Positions 18,826-28,500 of a DNA stretch of 58,959 nt are shown here, piece by piece. Source of the stretch: Chthoniobacteraceae bacterium (GTDB lineage Bacteria; Verrucomicrobiota; Verrucomicrobiia; Chthoniobacterales; Chthoniobacteraceae). Position numbers and translations under genes: made by a program. Position 1 is the stretch's first letter; each line of letters begins with the position of its first letter. The stretch covers positions 1 through 58,959 of the forward strand of contig CANJPY010000019.1 of assembly GCA_947476255.1 (NCBI GenBank), written 5' to 3'. The notes beneath the pieces were generated by a model. It was not told the DNA's origin. It worked only from the letters and a program-made list of their open reading frames with translations, and did not search any database.

Positions 18826-20601
18826 ATGAAACTTTTGAACTCCTCCCTTTTGTTAGCGCTCTGTTTCTCCAGTTTGTCGCTGTCTGCCCAACAAGCGCCT
18901 CCGGCTTGGCAACCCCATCCTGACGCCATCGAACGTCAGGACGTCCCTCATGGTACCGTTGAAGATTTAGCTCCGTGGGAATCCAAGATTTTTGAAAACA
19001 CCACCCGCGAATGGTCCATTTACGTTCCTGCTCAATATAAAAAGGAAACGCCCGCGGCGCTCATGATTTTCCAAGACGGCAAGGGATATCGCGATACAAA
19101 GGGGCGCTGGCGCGTGCCTGTTGTGTTCGACAATCTCATCGCGCGCGGGGATATGCCTGTCACCATCGCGGTTTTTATCAACCCCGGTAATTTCAAACCT
19201 GAACCCGGCGCACCAACAGTCCCGAACGCCAAGCCGCGCTCCAACCGCAGCTTTGAGTACGACAGCCTTGGTGACCGTTATGCCCGGTTTGTGCTCGAGG
19301 AAATTCTCCCTGAAGTTGAAACACGTTACAACATCTCGAAAGACCCTGACCAGCGCGCCATCTGCGGAGCCAGTTCCGGTGGCATCTGTGCCTTCACAGT
19401 CGCTTGGGAGCGGCCCGATTCTTTTAGGAAAGTGCTGTCGACAATCGGAAGTTTCACCAACATCCGAGGGGGCAATGTTTATCCCTCGTTGATTCGTAAA
19501 ACAGAACAAAAACCGCTGCGCGTGTTTCTCGCCGACACCAGTGGAGACGTGGACAACCAGTTTGGCAGCTGGCCCTTGGCAAACAAACTGATTGCGGCCG
19601 CTCTGAAGCACATGGGCTACGACACCCGCTTTGAATGGGCCGAAGGTTTCGCCCACAGCAGCGATCATGGCGGGGCTCTCTTTCCAGATGCAGTGAAATG
19701 GCTCTGGCGCAAAGAAGCCCATCAATTCATCGCCGACACCAAGGGCCCTCTCAAAGGTGATATGACCCTCTTGCGGCAACTCATCCCCGGGGAAACATGG
19801 CAGGTCGTGGCAGATAATCTCGGGTTTGCGGACGCTCCATGCCCTGACGCTCAGGGGAACTTTTATTTCTGCGATATGAAGGCGCCCGCTGTCTACAAAG
19901 TGAGTGCGACGGACGGAAAACGCTCGGAGCTTGTGAAGGAATCTGTGAGTGGTTTGAAGTTCGGCCCCGATGGACTTCTCTATGGCTGTCAGGGATCCCA
20001 AAGCAGGGTCATTTCGATCGACCCGCAATCTGGAGCGGTGAAGGAAATCGCGACGGGAGTCAAACCCAACGATCTCGCAGTAAGTTCAGATGGTTTTATT
20101 TACATTACAGAAACGGGCCAGAAAAAAATCACCCGCATCCAGATTAAGTCGGGCGAGGCAGTGACGGCAGACACCGGCATAGAGGGCCCCAACGGCATTG
20201 TACTCTCGGGAGATGGCGGCACGCTCGCGGTTTCAGATTACAAAGGCGAACATGTCTGGACATTTCGCGTAAATGCAGACGCCTCTCTCGACGCAAAAAT
20301 GCCAACGATGACCTTGCGCCTGCCGATCGATCCAAAAGGTGAATTCAAGTCGGCAGAACCACCTCCTTATCAAAGCGCATCAAAGGGGGATGGCATGGCG
20401 ACGGATAAATCCTCGCGCTACTACGTGACGTCAGCGCTTGGCATCCAGATTTTTGATCCCACTGGACGTCACTGCGGCGTGCTTGCGAAACCGAATGAAG
20501 CGAAACCTCTCACCAGTTGCACGCTAGCGGGCCCGAATCACGAGTATCTCTATGTGACCAACGGTGACACAGTCTTCCGCCGCAAAATCAAAGTGGATTG
20601 A
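18826..20601 (+). CDS. secreted esterase fused to SMP-30/gluconolactonase-like propeller
   Basis: A 591-residue two-domain exported protein. A signal peptide (MKLLNSSLLLALCFSSLSLSAQ) is followed by an esterase domain (about 30-300) that is strongly similar to the preceding gene product, with nucleophile Ser183 in GASSG and the shared strings RSFEYDSLGDRYA and CAFTVAWERP. From about residue 325 to the end is a six-bladed SMP-30/gluconolactonase-type propeller (FADAPCPDAQGNFYFCDM, KFGPDGLLYGC, GPNGIVLSGDG). The fusion suggests an ester and a lactone handled by one polypeptide, or a propeller used for binding. Likely a duplicate of 17896-18777 that gained a second domain, or the reverse. Confidence 0.88.
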   Translation: MKLLNSSLLLALCFSSLSLSAQQAPPAWQPHPDAIERQDVPHGTVEDLAPWESKIFENTTREWSIYVPAQYKKETPAALMIFQDGKGYRDTKGRWRVPVVFDNLIARGDMPVTIAVFINPGNFKPEPGAPTVPNAKPRSNRSFEYDSLGDRYARFVLEEILPEVETRYNISKDPDQRAICGASSGGICAFTVAWERPDSFRKVLSTIGSFTNIRGGNVYPSLIRKTEQKPLRVFLADTSGDVDNQFGSWPLANKLIAAALKHMGYDTRFEWAEGFAHSSDHGGALFPDAVKWLWRKEAHQFIADTKGPLKGDMTLLRQLIPGETWQVVADNLGFADAPCPDAQGNFYFCDMKAPAVYKVSATDGKRSELVKESVSGLKFGPDGLLYGCQGSQSRVISIDPQSGAVKEIATGVKPNDLAVSSDGFIYITETGQKKITRIQIKSGEAVTADTGIEGPNGIVLSGDGGTLAVSDYKGEHVWTFRVNADASLDAKMPTMTLRLPIDPKGEFKSAEPPPYQSASKGDGMATDKSSRYYVTSALGIQIFDPTGRHCGVLAKPNEAKPLTSCTLAGPNHEYLYVTNGDTVFRRKIKVD

Positions 20602-21082
20602 TTCTTACAAGGCCCTTGGATTCAGAGCCAAAGGAACCCTCGGGGGGGCCAAAGCGGTGTTTATGGAGAGGGTTGAACTAGAGGGTCAACGTGCGTAGCT
20701 ACAGTTGCTCCCGCGGGTTTCAACGGATGGGTCGATCGGTCGCAATAGCCATGCATATGTGCATCGGCCAAGTCTATGGGTTCAGCGTGTTCAAAAAGCC
20801 TCTGACAGTTGCCTTGGGCGCGGACAGTACCAAGATCCAGTGCACTGATCAGATGCTGGCCTCGTGAACCGGTGTCAAAAAGCTGTTGTGAAGGTTAAGT
20901 CTAATAACTGCCCTCGAGCTGAATCTAATAACACAAGCGTCTGCATGTTTTGTTTTGTTATCGCTAACCCATTTCTCTATAAACGTTATTTGTCAATGCC
21001 AGCAGCCAAACGCAGAACAGAGAGAAACGTGTCAATCACGGGTGGGCCCTTGCCCCTAAAACGCAGGCTGTCGAAAATATAT
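20602..21082. other. upstream region of the first cassette
   Basis: This stretch follows the esterase fusion gene. It contains the promoter at 20955-20983. The frame of the DUF1592 gene is open back to an ATG at 20864, but that part reads as non-signal sequence and starts upstream of the promoter, so I treat it as noncoding. Confidence 0.5.
20955..20983 (+). promoter_or_regulatory. sigma70-type promoter of the intact cassette
   Basis: TTGTTA (20955-20960) and TATAAA (20978-20983) are separated by exactly 17 bases. Transcription would begin near 20990, which rules out translation starts at 20864 and makes 20996 unlikely, and supports ATG 21083 with a leader of about 90 bases. Confidence 0.55.
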
Positions 21083-23680
21083 ATGCTATTAACGCAGGTT
21101 TTGTTGTTTGTTCTGCTTTTAAAATTTACCGCTCATGCAAATGTGACGCCCTTTCTGGAGCAGCATTGTGTGAAATGCCACGATGCAGACACACGGAAGG
21201 GCAATTTGGATCTGACGACATTGAAGGCAGAATATTTGGATCCCGAAAACTTTGCGCGGTGGGTGAAGGTTCATGACCGCATCCAGTCCGGCGAGATGCC
21301 GCCCAAAAAAGAGAAGCGGCCCTTAGCGGAGGACGTAAAAGTGGTGGCACTCTCCCTTTCGAAGGCGCTTATGGATGGGGAGCGTGTGCAGTTGGAGCAG
21401 AAGGGCCGGATCGGGATGCGGCGCATGACACGGGCTGAGTACGAGAATACGTTGCGCGATCTTTTCGATATGCCAGGCATGGCGCTGCAGGCACTTCTGC
21501 CCGCTGACGGCACGGCACACGGGTTCGACAAAAACAGCGACGCCCTTGAGGTTTCGCATGTTAACATTTCGAAGTATGTCGAGGCGGCAGATCTCGCGCT
21601 TGATCTGGCCATTGCAACGAGACCTAAGGCTCCGGCTTCACAGAAGTTGCGCCTGAGCCTGCTCAACCGAGGAGGCCAGGGAGCGTCTCTTTCCATGCAA
21701 GGTGATGTGGTGCTGCTGCGAGATCAAAAAGCCGATCCCGCCTATCCGCCAGCAAGCGCTCACAGGCATCTCGACCAGGGAGCGCACGAACGTATTGGAA
21801 GTTTTGAAACGGAGAGTTCCGTGGGCGTCTTCCGGCGCGAGGACGAATCCGTCAACTACTACTTCCGAGGTCACACGACGATTTACCCTGGCCGCTATCG
21901 GGTGCGCACGTCGCTGTGGTCGTTCCAGTGGGATAAAGGGCAGGTGCTACCCTCCCGCGGGACGGAAGCGGCGAGAATTGCAGCGGTTCAACTGACCTCC
22001 GACGGACGAGGAGGCCAGCATCCAAATTACACGTTCGATTATTTTGACGCGCCCTCGTTAACGCCTACCGAGCACCGATTGGAGGTGTGGTTGAATCATA
22101 ACGAGTTGATCGGGTTTGACGTGGCGTCGCTGGCGCCCGTGGCCAACTACAGTCGCAAAGACAAAGCCATGGGTTTCACGGGACCGGGTATCGCGGTCGA
22201 CTGGTTGGAGATCGAGGGACCAGTCAACAGCGTGTGGCCGCCCCAAGCGCATCAACTTCTTTTTGGCAATCTGCCGATAGAGGAGTTTGTGGCAAAGGAC
22301 CATCCTGAGGTTCGCCCGCCGCCGCGCAAGAACTGGGAGAAAACATGGCTTCGTGTGTCCAAAAACATACCTGACCCAGTGACGGGCATTTGGACTGTAA
22401 GAAGCGAGAATCCCCGCGCTGACGCGGAGCGTTTGCTGGCGGGGTTTTTGCCCAAAGCTTTCCGCAGAGCTGTGGAAGCTGAGACCATCGGCGCGTATCT
22501 CAAGATTTTTGAGGCGCGCATCCAAGGTGGCGACTGCTTTGAATCGGCGTTACGCGAAGCCTACCGTTCTGCGCTGTGTTCACCTGATTTCTTATATCAC
22601 ATTGAACCCGATACAAAACTCTCGCAGAGCGCGCTGGCCTGCCGTCTGAGCTACTTTCTCTGGAACTCCGCACCAGATGAAGAACTGGCCTCAGCAAATC
22701 TCCATAACGCAGGTATCTTAAGAACACAAACCGAGCGTCTCCTGCGCGACCCAAAAGCGCAACGTTTCGTGGAAGACTTTCTTGGCCAGTGGCTTAAGCT
22801 GCGTCTGATCGCGGCGAATGATCCCGACAAAAAGCTTTACCCCGAATTCAGCCCGTATTTGCAGGACAGCATGGTTGCGGAGTCGCGCGCCTACTTCCGC
22901 GAACTGATTGAAAAGAATCTGAATGTCGCGCATCTGGTGAAATCGAATTTTGCCATGCTCAACCAAAAGCTTGCTGCGCACTATGGCGTCGAGGGTGTCA
23001 ACGGCTCAAAAACGCGGCGTGTGGAATTGCCTTCCGATTGTCCGCGCGGCGGTTTTCTAACGCAGGCAGCCATCTTGAAAGTGACGGCCAACGGGACGAC
23101 CACATCCCCTGTTGTGAGGGGCGCTTTTGTTCTGGACCGTATTCTGGGACAACCTCCGGAGCCACCTCCCAGCAACGTGCCTGCCGTCGAACCCGATGTG
23201 CGCGGAACCACGACAATCCGTGAGCAACTCGCCCAGCATCGCGACAACGCCACGTGCTCGAGCTGTCATGCCAAGATAGATCCGCCCGGGTTTGCGCTTG
23301 AGTCCTTTGATGTCATTGGGGGCCAGCGCGACCGTTACCGTCTCGTCGCAGAGTCCACCGGAGATCCAGCGCCTCGGGGCAACATTGATCCTTTCATTGG
23401 CATCAGTTTTAAGCTCGGTCCAAAGGTTGATCCGTCAGGCGAAACAACCGGAGGAGAGAAGTTTGCTGATATCCGTGATATGCAGCGTTATTTGGCGTCA
23501 AAGCCTGACTTGCTGCTGCGTTCACTGGCGCAAAGCCTAATCTCTTACAGCACCGGTCGCGAAGTCCGCTTCAGCGATCGGCCCGCGCTCAGAGAGGTGC
23601 TTGAAAAAACCGGTCCGACAAACGGAGTGAGAACTTTGATCCACGAGATCATTCAGAGCCCATTCTTCCAGACACGATGA
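21083..23680 (+). CDS. secreted DUF1592-family cytochrome-like protein, cassette copy 1
   Basis: An 865-residue exported protein with the DUF1587/1595/1592/1588/1585 architecture. The signal is MLLTQVLLFVLLLKFTAHA; a c-type haem motif CVKCH follows at 29-33 with the typical DADTRKGNLDL tail, and a second CSSCH (followed by AKIDPPGFALESFDVIGG) lies in the C-terminal part. Family blocks MTRAEYENTLRDLFD, CRLSYFLWNS and FLGQWLKLR are present. Start ATG 21083 is chosen from the promoter position and the signal peptide. The last codons overlap the HMA-like gene by 4 bases (ATGA), implying coupled translation. It is close in sequence to the 54625-57261 protein (shared FDKNSDALE/DIS, SFWSFQWDKG-like and NRR-type strings). 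The role is unknown; haem-based electron transfer is inferred from CxxCH. Confidence 0.9.
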   Translation: MLLTQVLLFVLLLKFTAHANVTPFLEQHCVKCHDADTRKGNLDLTTLKAEYLDPENFARWVKVHDRIQSGEMPPKKEKRPLAEDVKVVALSLSKALMDGERVQLEQKGRIGMRRMTRAEYENTLRDLFDMPGMALQALLPADGTAHGFDKNSDALEVSHVNISKYVEAADLALDLAIATRPKAPASQKLRLSLLNRGGQGASLSMQGDVVLLRDQKADPAYPPASAHRHLDQGAHERIGSFETESSVGVFRREDESVNYYFRGHTTIYPGRYRVRTSLWSFQWDKGQVLPSRGTEAARIAAVQLTSDGRGGQHPNYTFDYFDAPSLTPTEHRLEVWLNHNELIGFDVASLAPVANYSRKDKAMGFTGPGIAVDWLEIEGPVNSVWPPQAHQLLFGNLPIEEFVAKDHPEVRPPPRKNWEKTWLRVSKNIPDPVTGIWTVRSENPRADAERLLAGFLPKAFRRAVEAETIGAYLKIFEARIQGGDCFESALREAYRSALCSPDFLYHIEPDTKLSQSALACRLSYFLWNSAPDEELASANLHNAGILRTQTERLLRDPKAQRFVEDFLGQWLKLRLIAANDPDKKLYPEFSPYLQDSMVAESRAYFRELIEKNLNVAHLVKSNFAMLNQKLAAHYGVEGVNGSKTRRVELPSDCPRGGFLTQAAILKVTANGTTTSPVVRGAFVLDRILGQPPEPPPSNVPAVEPDVRGTTTIREQLAQHRDNATCSSCHAKIDPPGFALESFDVIGGQRDRYRLVAESTGDPAPRGNIDPFIGISFKLGPKVDPSGETTGGEKFADIRDMQRYLASKPDLLLRSLAQSLISYSTGREVRFSDRPALREVLEKTGPTNGVRTLIHEIIQSPFFQTR

Positions 23681-24240
23681 TGAAGCCACTTTTTCTTTTG
23701 TTCGCTTTCTCTTTTTCGGCCATCGCGGCCGAGCAGACGGTGGAATATGCCGTCCGCGGACTTTTTCAACCAGACCGGAAAACAGTGCTCAGCAGTGCCG
23801 CCAAGACCCTGCAAAACTGCCGGCTTGTCGAGGTCAGTTATGAGAAGGCTACTGCCACATTTGCCTACGATGATGAGGCGCAGGGATTCAAAAAGGCAAA
23901 GCCTGAGCAGGTTCTCCAGCAAATCGACAATCAGATCCGAAATCTGACGGGCAGCACATTTTCGATTGTGCCGCAGAGTACTCTCGGGGAGGACAAACTC
24001 GAGCGCATTGATTTTATGGTCGAGGGACTCGACTGCCTCGGATGTTCTTATGGCCTGTATGTGACTGTCGAGAAGCTCCAAGGCGTCGAGCGGGCCTATG
24101 CCAGCTTTCACGATGGGCGACTCGCTGTATTTATCGACCCCACGAAAACAAACCGTGAAGCACTCGCGGAGGTTTTAAAAAAAAGAGAGATCAAGGTCGT
24201 AGAAAACTCGGCCAAGGAAGAAACCAAACCCAAAAACTGA
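23677..24240 (+). CDS. small secreted protein with two HMA-like folds, cassette copy 1
   Basis: A 187-residue exported protein that I do not recognise as a named family. A signal peptide (MMKPLFLLFAFSFSAIAA) is followed by two regions that read like heavy-metal-associated (HMA, ferredoxin-like) domains. The first (about 21-68) has the beta-alpha-beta spacing but no cysteine pair. The second (about 112-180) has GLDCLGC with Cys120 and Cys123 at the place of the HMA CxxC, then KLQGVERAYASF and KTNREALAEVLKK as in HMA strand/helix 2. It overlaps the DUF1592 gene by 4 bases and ends 4 bases before the DUF1552 gene, so it is tightly bound to both. A role as metal (copper-type) or redox partner of the haem protein is inference. 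Paralogues lie at 42271 and 57270. Confidence 0.8.
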   Translation: MMKPLFLLFAFSFSAIAAEQTVEYAVRGLFQPDRKTVLSSAAKTLQNCRLVEVSYEKATATFAYDDEAQGFKKAKPEQVLQQIDNQIRNLTGSTFSIVPQSTLGEDKLERIDFMVEGLDCLGCSYGLYVTVEKLQGVERAYASFHDGRLAVFIDPTKTNREALAEVLKKREIKVVENSAKEETKPKN

Positions 24241-24244
24241 AGCC

Positions 24245-25492
24245 ATGTATATTCCAATCACTCCTCTTAATCGCCGCACCTTCCTGCGCGGAACTGGTGT
24301 CGCTCTTGCACTGCCGTTTCTTGAGGCCATGCAGCCAGTCTTTGGCGCTCAAGCAGCAGCGGGTATTCCTCGCCGTATGGTGTGCATCCAGACGAACATG
24401 GGGATCCTTCCGCAGTTCTTTTTTCCGGAGGAGACGGGGCGCGATTTCGCACTCAGTCCTTATTTGGACCGTCTGAAGGCGCATCGTGATCAGATCACGG
24501 TTTTTTCAGGAGTCAGTTATCCGGGAGTGGATGGTGGACATACTGCGCAAAAGTGTTTTTTGACTGGAACACCGCATCCCGCGCGCGGGGGCTTCCGGAA
24601 TGGAATCTCCCTTGACCAGTTCGCAGCGGAAGAGATTGGCAATCAGACGCGTTATCCTTCGCTTGTGCTCGCCGTCACCAATGAAAACGCGACGATGAGT
24701 TTTACGCGAAACGGTTCTTCGATTCCTTCCGAACAAAGCCCGAAGAAGCTATTTGAGCGCCTTTTTATTCAGGGAAACACCAAGGATGTGGCTGCCAATC
24801 TTGAGGCGCTCCAGCGTGGTCGCAGTCTGATGGATTTCGTGAGCGACCAATCGAAGAGTCTGGGAAAAAAGCTTTCGAAAAACGATCAGAGCAGACTGGA
24901 CCAATACTACACGGCAGTGCGTGAGCTTGAGCAGCGCCTGCACAGTGCCGAGGACTGGGAGCACAAGCCCAAGCCCGCTGTCGCCTCCAAGGCACCGGAC
25001 GAGATCACTGATGCCAAAGAATTCGTCCGCCGGACCGAGCAGACATTTGACGTGATGAAGCTCGCCCTGGAGACCGACAGTACGAGGGTCGTATCCCTCT
25101 TCATAGACACAACGGTCATTCACAATATCACCCACCACGGTAATCGTCCCGAAGTGCTCGGTGAATTACGCGGCCACGAAGAACGCCAGTTTGATGCGTT
25201 CAACGGCTTTTTGAGCGCGCTCCGTAATACGAAAGAACAAGACGCTTCCCTTCTGGATCGCACTCAAGTTCTTTACGGGACGTGCATGGGTAGCGCGAAT
25301 TCCCACAGCAACGTAAACCTGCCCGTTCTGCTTGCCGGAGGCGGTTTCAAGCATGGCCAGCACCTTGCCTTTGACAAGGCAAACAACTACCCACTCACGA
25401 ACTTGCACGTTTCGATGCTCCAGCGCATTGGTGTGGAAGCCAGTGAGTTTTCGACCGGGAAGAATACGATGAAAGGGTTGGAGATGATTTGA
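24245..25492 (+). CDS. DUF1552-family Tat-exported protein, cassette copy 1
   Basis: A 415-residue DUF1552 protein, third gene of the intact cassette. Twin-arginine signal with NRRTFLRGTGVALALPFLE at residues 9-27. Conserved blocks: PRRMVCIQTNMGILPQFFFP, SGVSYPGVDGGHTAQKCFLTG, GFRNGISLDQFAAE, a long Glu/Arg-rich helix YYTAVRELEQRLH, DTTVIHNITHHGNRPE, and MGSANSHSNVNLPVLLAGGG. It is intact and closely related to 42846-44102 and to the pseudogene at 57836. The function is unknown. Its partners suggest action with a secreted c-type haem protein. Confidence 0.9.
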   Translation: MYIPITPLNRRTFLRGTGVALALPFLEAMQPVFGAQAAAGIPRRMVCIQTNMGILPQFFFPEETGRDFALSPYLDRLKAHRDQITVFSGVSYPGVDGGHTAQKCFLTGTPHPARGGFRNGISLDQFAAEEIGNQTRYPSLVLAVTNENATMSFTRNGSSIPSEQSPKKLFERLFIQGNTKDVAANLEALQRGRSLMDFVSDQSKSLGKKLSKNDQSRLDQYYTAVRELEQRLHSAEDWEHKPKPAVASKAPDEITDAKEFVRRTEQTFDVMKLALETDSTRVVSLFIDTTVIHNITHHGNRPEVLGELRGHEERQFDAFNGFLSALRNTKEQDASLLDRTQVLYGTCMGSANSHSNVNLPVLLAGGGFKHGQHLAFDKANNYPLTNLHVSMLQRIGVEASEFSTGKNTMKGLEMI

Positions 25493-25582
25493 TTGCGTGG
25501 ACGCAAGCGCGTGCGCGCCTGAGACGGCACGCACGCTTCGATAGGCTCGAGGGCAATTCGCAGCGAGGGAAGCGAAGCCTGC

Positions 25583-28500
25583 TTAATAAGCTGTCAGTCC
25601 GCCCAGTCTGATACGCGTGGAGACGGGTTCCATCTTGAGTAGGTTTAACGTCTGCCTTGGCATAGAGATCCCGACGGCTGTGATTTTGACTGGGTATACC
25701 ATTTTCCCATCACTTGTGCCACGCCTCTGCCATTGGAAGCCATCCTGCCCGGGGCTTGGGATACGGATTGGCGACTCTGCAGTAATGGGAAATTGAAGGT
25801 GGTTCCAGCCGTCAAAATTGATCCCTGCCTGCTCTGGCCAATCATAAACATCGCAGCCATAACCCCCACTTCCAGCCGATAGCCAGCGTTCGCCAGCGGC
25901 GTCCTCAATCTCCCAAAAGACTTTGCCCCACGAAGAGTTCCCTTTGAGAAAAAGCCCTATGGTTGTCGGTTTTCCAGGCAGCAACACGGGATCCCTTAAC
26001 CGCAAAAAAGTGTACTCTTGAACAAGCGCAGGGCAGTCACCCTCTGGTAGGAGTTCAAGTTCCAGACAGTCTCCTCGCGCTTCGTCCTTCAATGCTTTGA
26101 GCTCAAACTTGCCCGGCCGCCTAAACGAGGTGCTTCCCACGGGTTCTTTAACAGGAACGTCAATGCGGGAGTCTACAGCGGAATCCACCTGCCACTCGGA
26201 GGCTTTTTCCATTTTACTCGCCGTGAACACGTTCGCTCCTGCGGGTACAGCGTCTCGGGGAAATTCACGCACCCCAAGTGATTTGATTTTTGAGAGTTGA
26301 ACAGCTGAGCTCAGATAAACAGCGGCTTCGGAGATTTTCAAATTCAGCTCACCACCGTTTGTCTTGCGCTCAGACTTCCTGCCCAGCAACTCCACTTGCG
26401 ATACGGTGCAGTCTTTTTGAAATTGCAACGTCGAATCCAACCCGCCGCGCGCGCACCAAAAAGCGTAAACGAAACTCCCATCCCGACGGAACTCGAGCGC
26501 GTAAACGGACGGTGATCCGGTAGGAACTACCCGCTCAAAATGCGCGCAGTCTAATATTTGGGTAGCCGTTGCAACCGCTGGATAAGTGGGCTTGGGGTAG
26601 AGCTGAGGATTGTGGGTGAAGGCACCATCTCCCCAGACAGTATTGTAGTAGCTGTTGGAGACATCGGGCAGCCCGAAGGTAGGAATCAAAGGCTGTTTCC
26701 ATGCGTGCGCAATCAGAATGTCGCGCACATTCCATTCGGCATGGCGCTCCAATCCGAGGTGGCGCGAACGGCGGCTTTTCCATTCATAACACGCGCTGAC
26801 AGGAAGTTCGCCGTAGCCGAAAACGCGGGCAACTTCGGTTAAAATCCAGTTTTCTTTAGCCACGCTCAGTTCCGGCGGGATTGTCATGCCGACTGTTTCA
26901 TCGCCAAGGAAGTCGAAATACTCGCGAGGCGCTTTGGCACGGAAGAGGGACGCAAGTAAACCAGGTGTGGCTATTCCAGAGTTGCCGACCACCAGTTTGA
27001 GATGGGGCGCAGTCTCCCGATATGCTCGCGCCATCAAATCCAAGTGTTCGGCTTTAGCCTTGTCGTAAGCGATCTGTTTATCGTCAACCGTCGTTTTTCC
27101 TCCCACGATCTCCAAGGGAAACGGACCGCCACCGCTTTCATGAAAAACCAGCGCCATTGTAGAATGAGGATATTTCGCCACGTTTTCTTTAATCAACCCT
27201 CTGAGGGCTTCCCCGGGATCTTTGGCTCCGGACGGCACACGGATGCGTGGCAATTGACTGCGCCCAAGCTTATACGGCGCACCGGCCTCTTCACTGTCTA
27301 CGTGTGTCTGTCGAATTCCAGCGGCCATGAGCAACGGTCCGCTTACGTTAATGTCGCGAATGGTGCCGTGAGCGCCGGCAAAATTCCATGTGAAATACGG
27401 CGATTCATGACCCGCTTTTCGTTTGTCATTCTCGATCACTGAAAAAAACGCGGTGTGTTTTGGCAAAACTGCATTCGGTGTCCCCGTAAGAGCAAAGTCC
27501 ACCGCGTACCAACCCAGTTCGCGGTGACCAAACTGAACCGTCTCCTCTGCGAATTGCCCCGCCTTTTCAAACCGATATGGCCTTTTGCCAGACTCGAGAA
27601 TGTGGCCGTGTAAATCTCGGACCTTCCATTCTAGCTGGCCCTCAGCTGGTTGTGTCCCCGCGAGCGAAACGCTCATGCGCGGCTGAACTTCGGGGCTAAA
27701 TATGTTACCAAAGCTACCCGACTGCACAAACATCTCGACCGGAGATCGTTCAAGGGTGGCAGCGAACACGTGTACCGCACTTGGCTCGTCAGAGGGTTTG
27801 CGTGAACGATCCAGATAAAAATTGTCCCCGTCGTTTCGTTTCCCAAGCAGCTCAAAATCGAGCCACGCCGGTTTCTCCTGAAACTGAATGTCTTGTATCG
27901 AACCCACATCCATCCGAAACTCGACAAGATAAAGTGGCTGATTTCTTCCCCCCGTTCGGATCTCGCCCACCTTACGGACACCTTCCGGCAAGAGCGCGCC
28001 ATTCCTTGGCAACACAATGCTTGTGTCTGCAATAGCCGGTCCCCTGCCTGATTCTGAGCCAGGTTGAAATTTCGTGATTCGCGCAGTCAGGACCGTGTTT
28101 TTGTCTGGATCTTCCTCGAGTGCGCAAAGCACCCATGCGCGTGTGTACTGAGCAGGCAGTACAGAAAAAAGAAAACTATCGGGCATGCCGTCAAACGGGG
28201 TGCGAGACAAGTAGCCGTCACATTCCAGTGAGAAGCTTCCCAAATTCTCGCGGCACACTCCCATGTCAGCGTTTTGCGGGCCTTCCACTACAAACATTGG
28301 AACACCCAGAACACGCTGCTCCCCAGTGCCTTTGCCGCTCATCGAAACTGTGCCGTCAATCATGGATCCGGGATTTGCGACGCGCCCAATATTGAGAGGG
28401 ACGTACTTCGGATCGAACGCGTCTTTAGAAACGACAGTGTCCCGGACAGCGCCATTCGCCGGCAGAACCAAGGAAAACGATATCGGCCGCCCCCCTGTTG

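Noticed and set aside
18967-20028. 353-codon open frame on the minus strand
   Set aside because: Antisense to the esterase-SMP30 fusion, which has conserved motifs in the sense frame; treated as a shadow.
25493-25582. Imperfect GC-rich hairpin between convergent genes
   Set aside because: A stem around CGTGCG/CGCACG exists but has bulges and no T tract; too uncertain for a terminator call.
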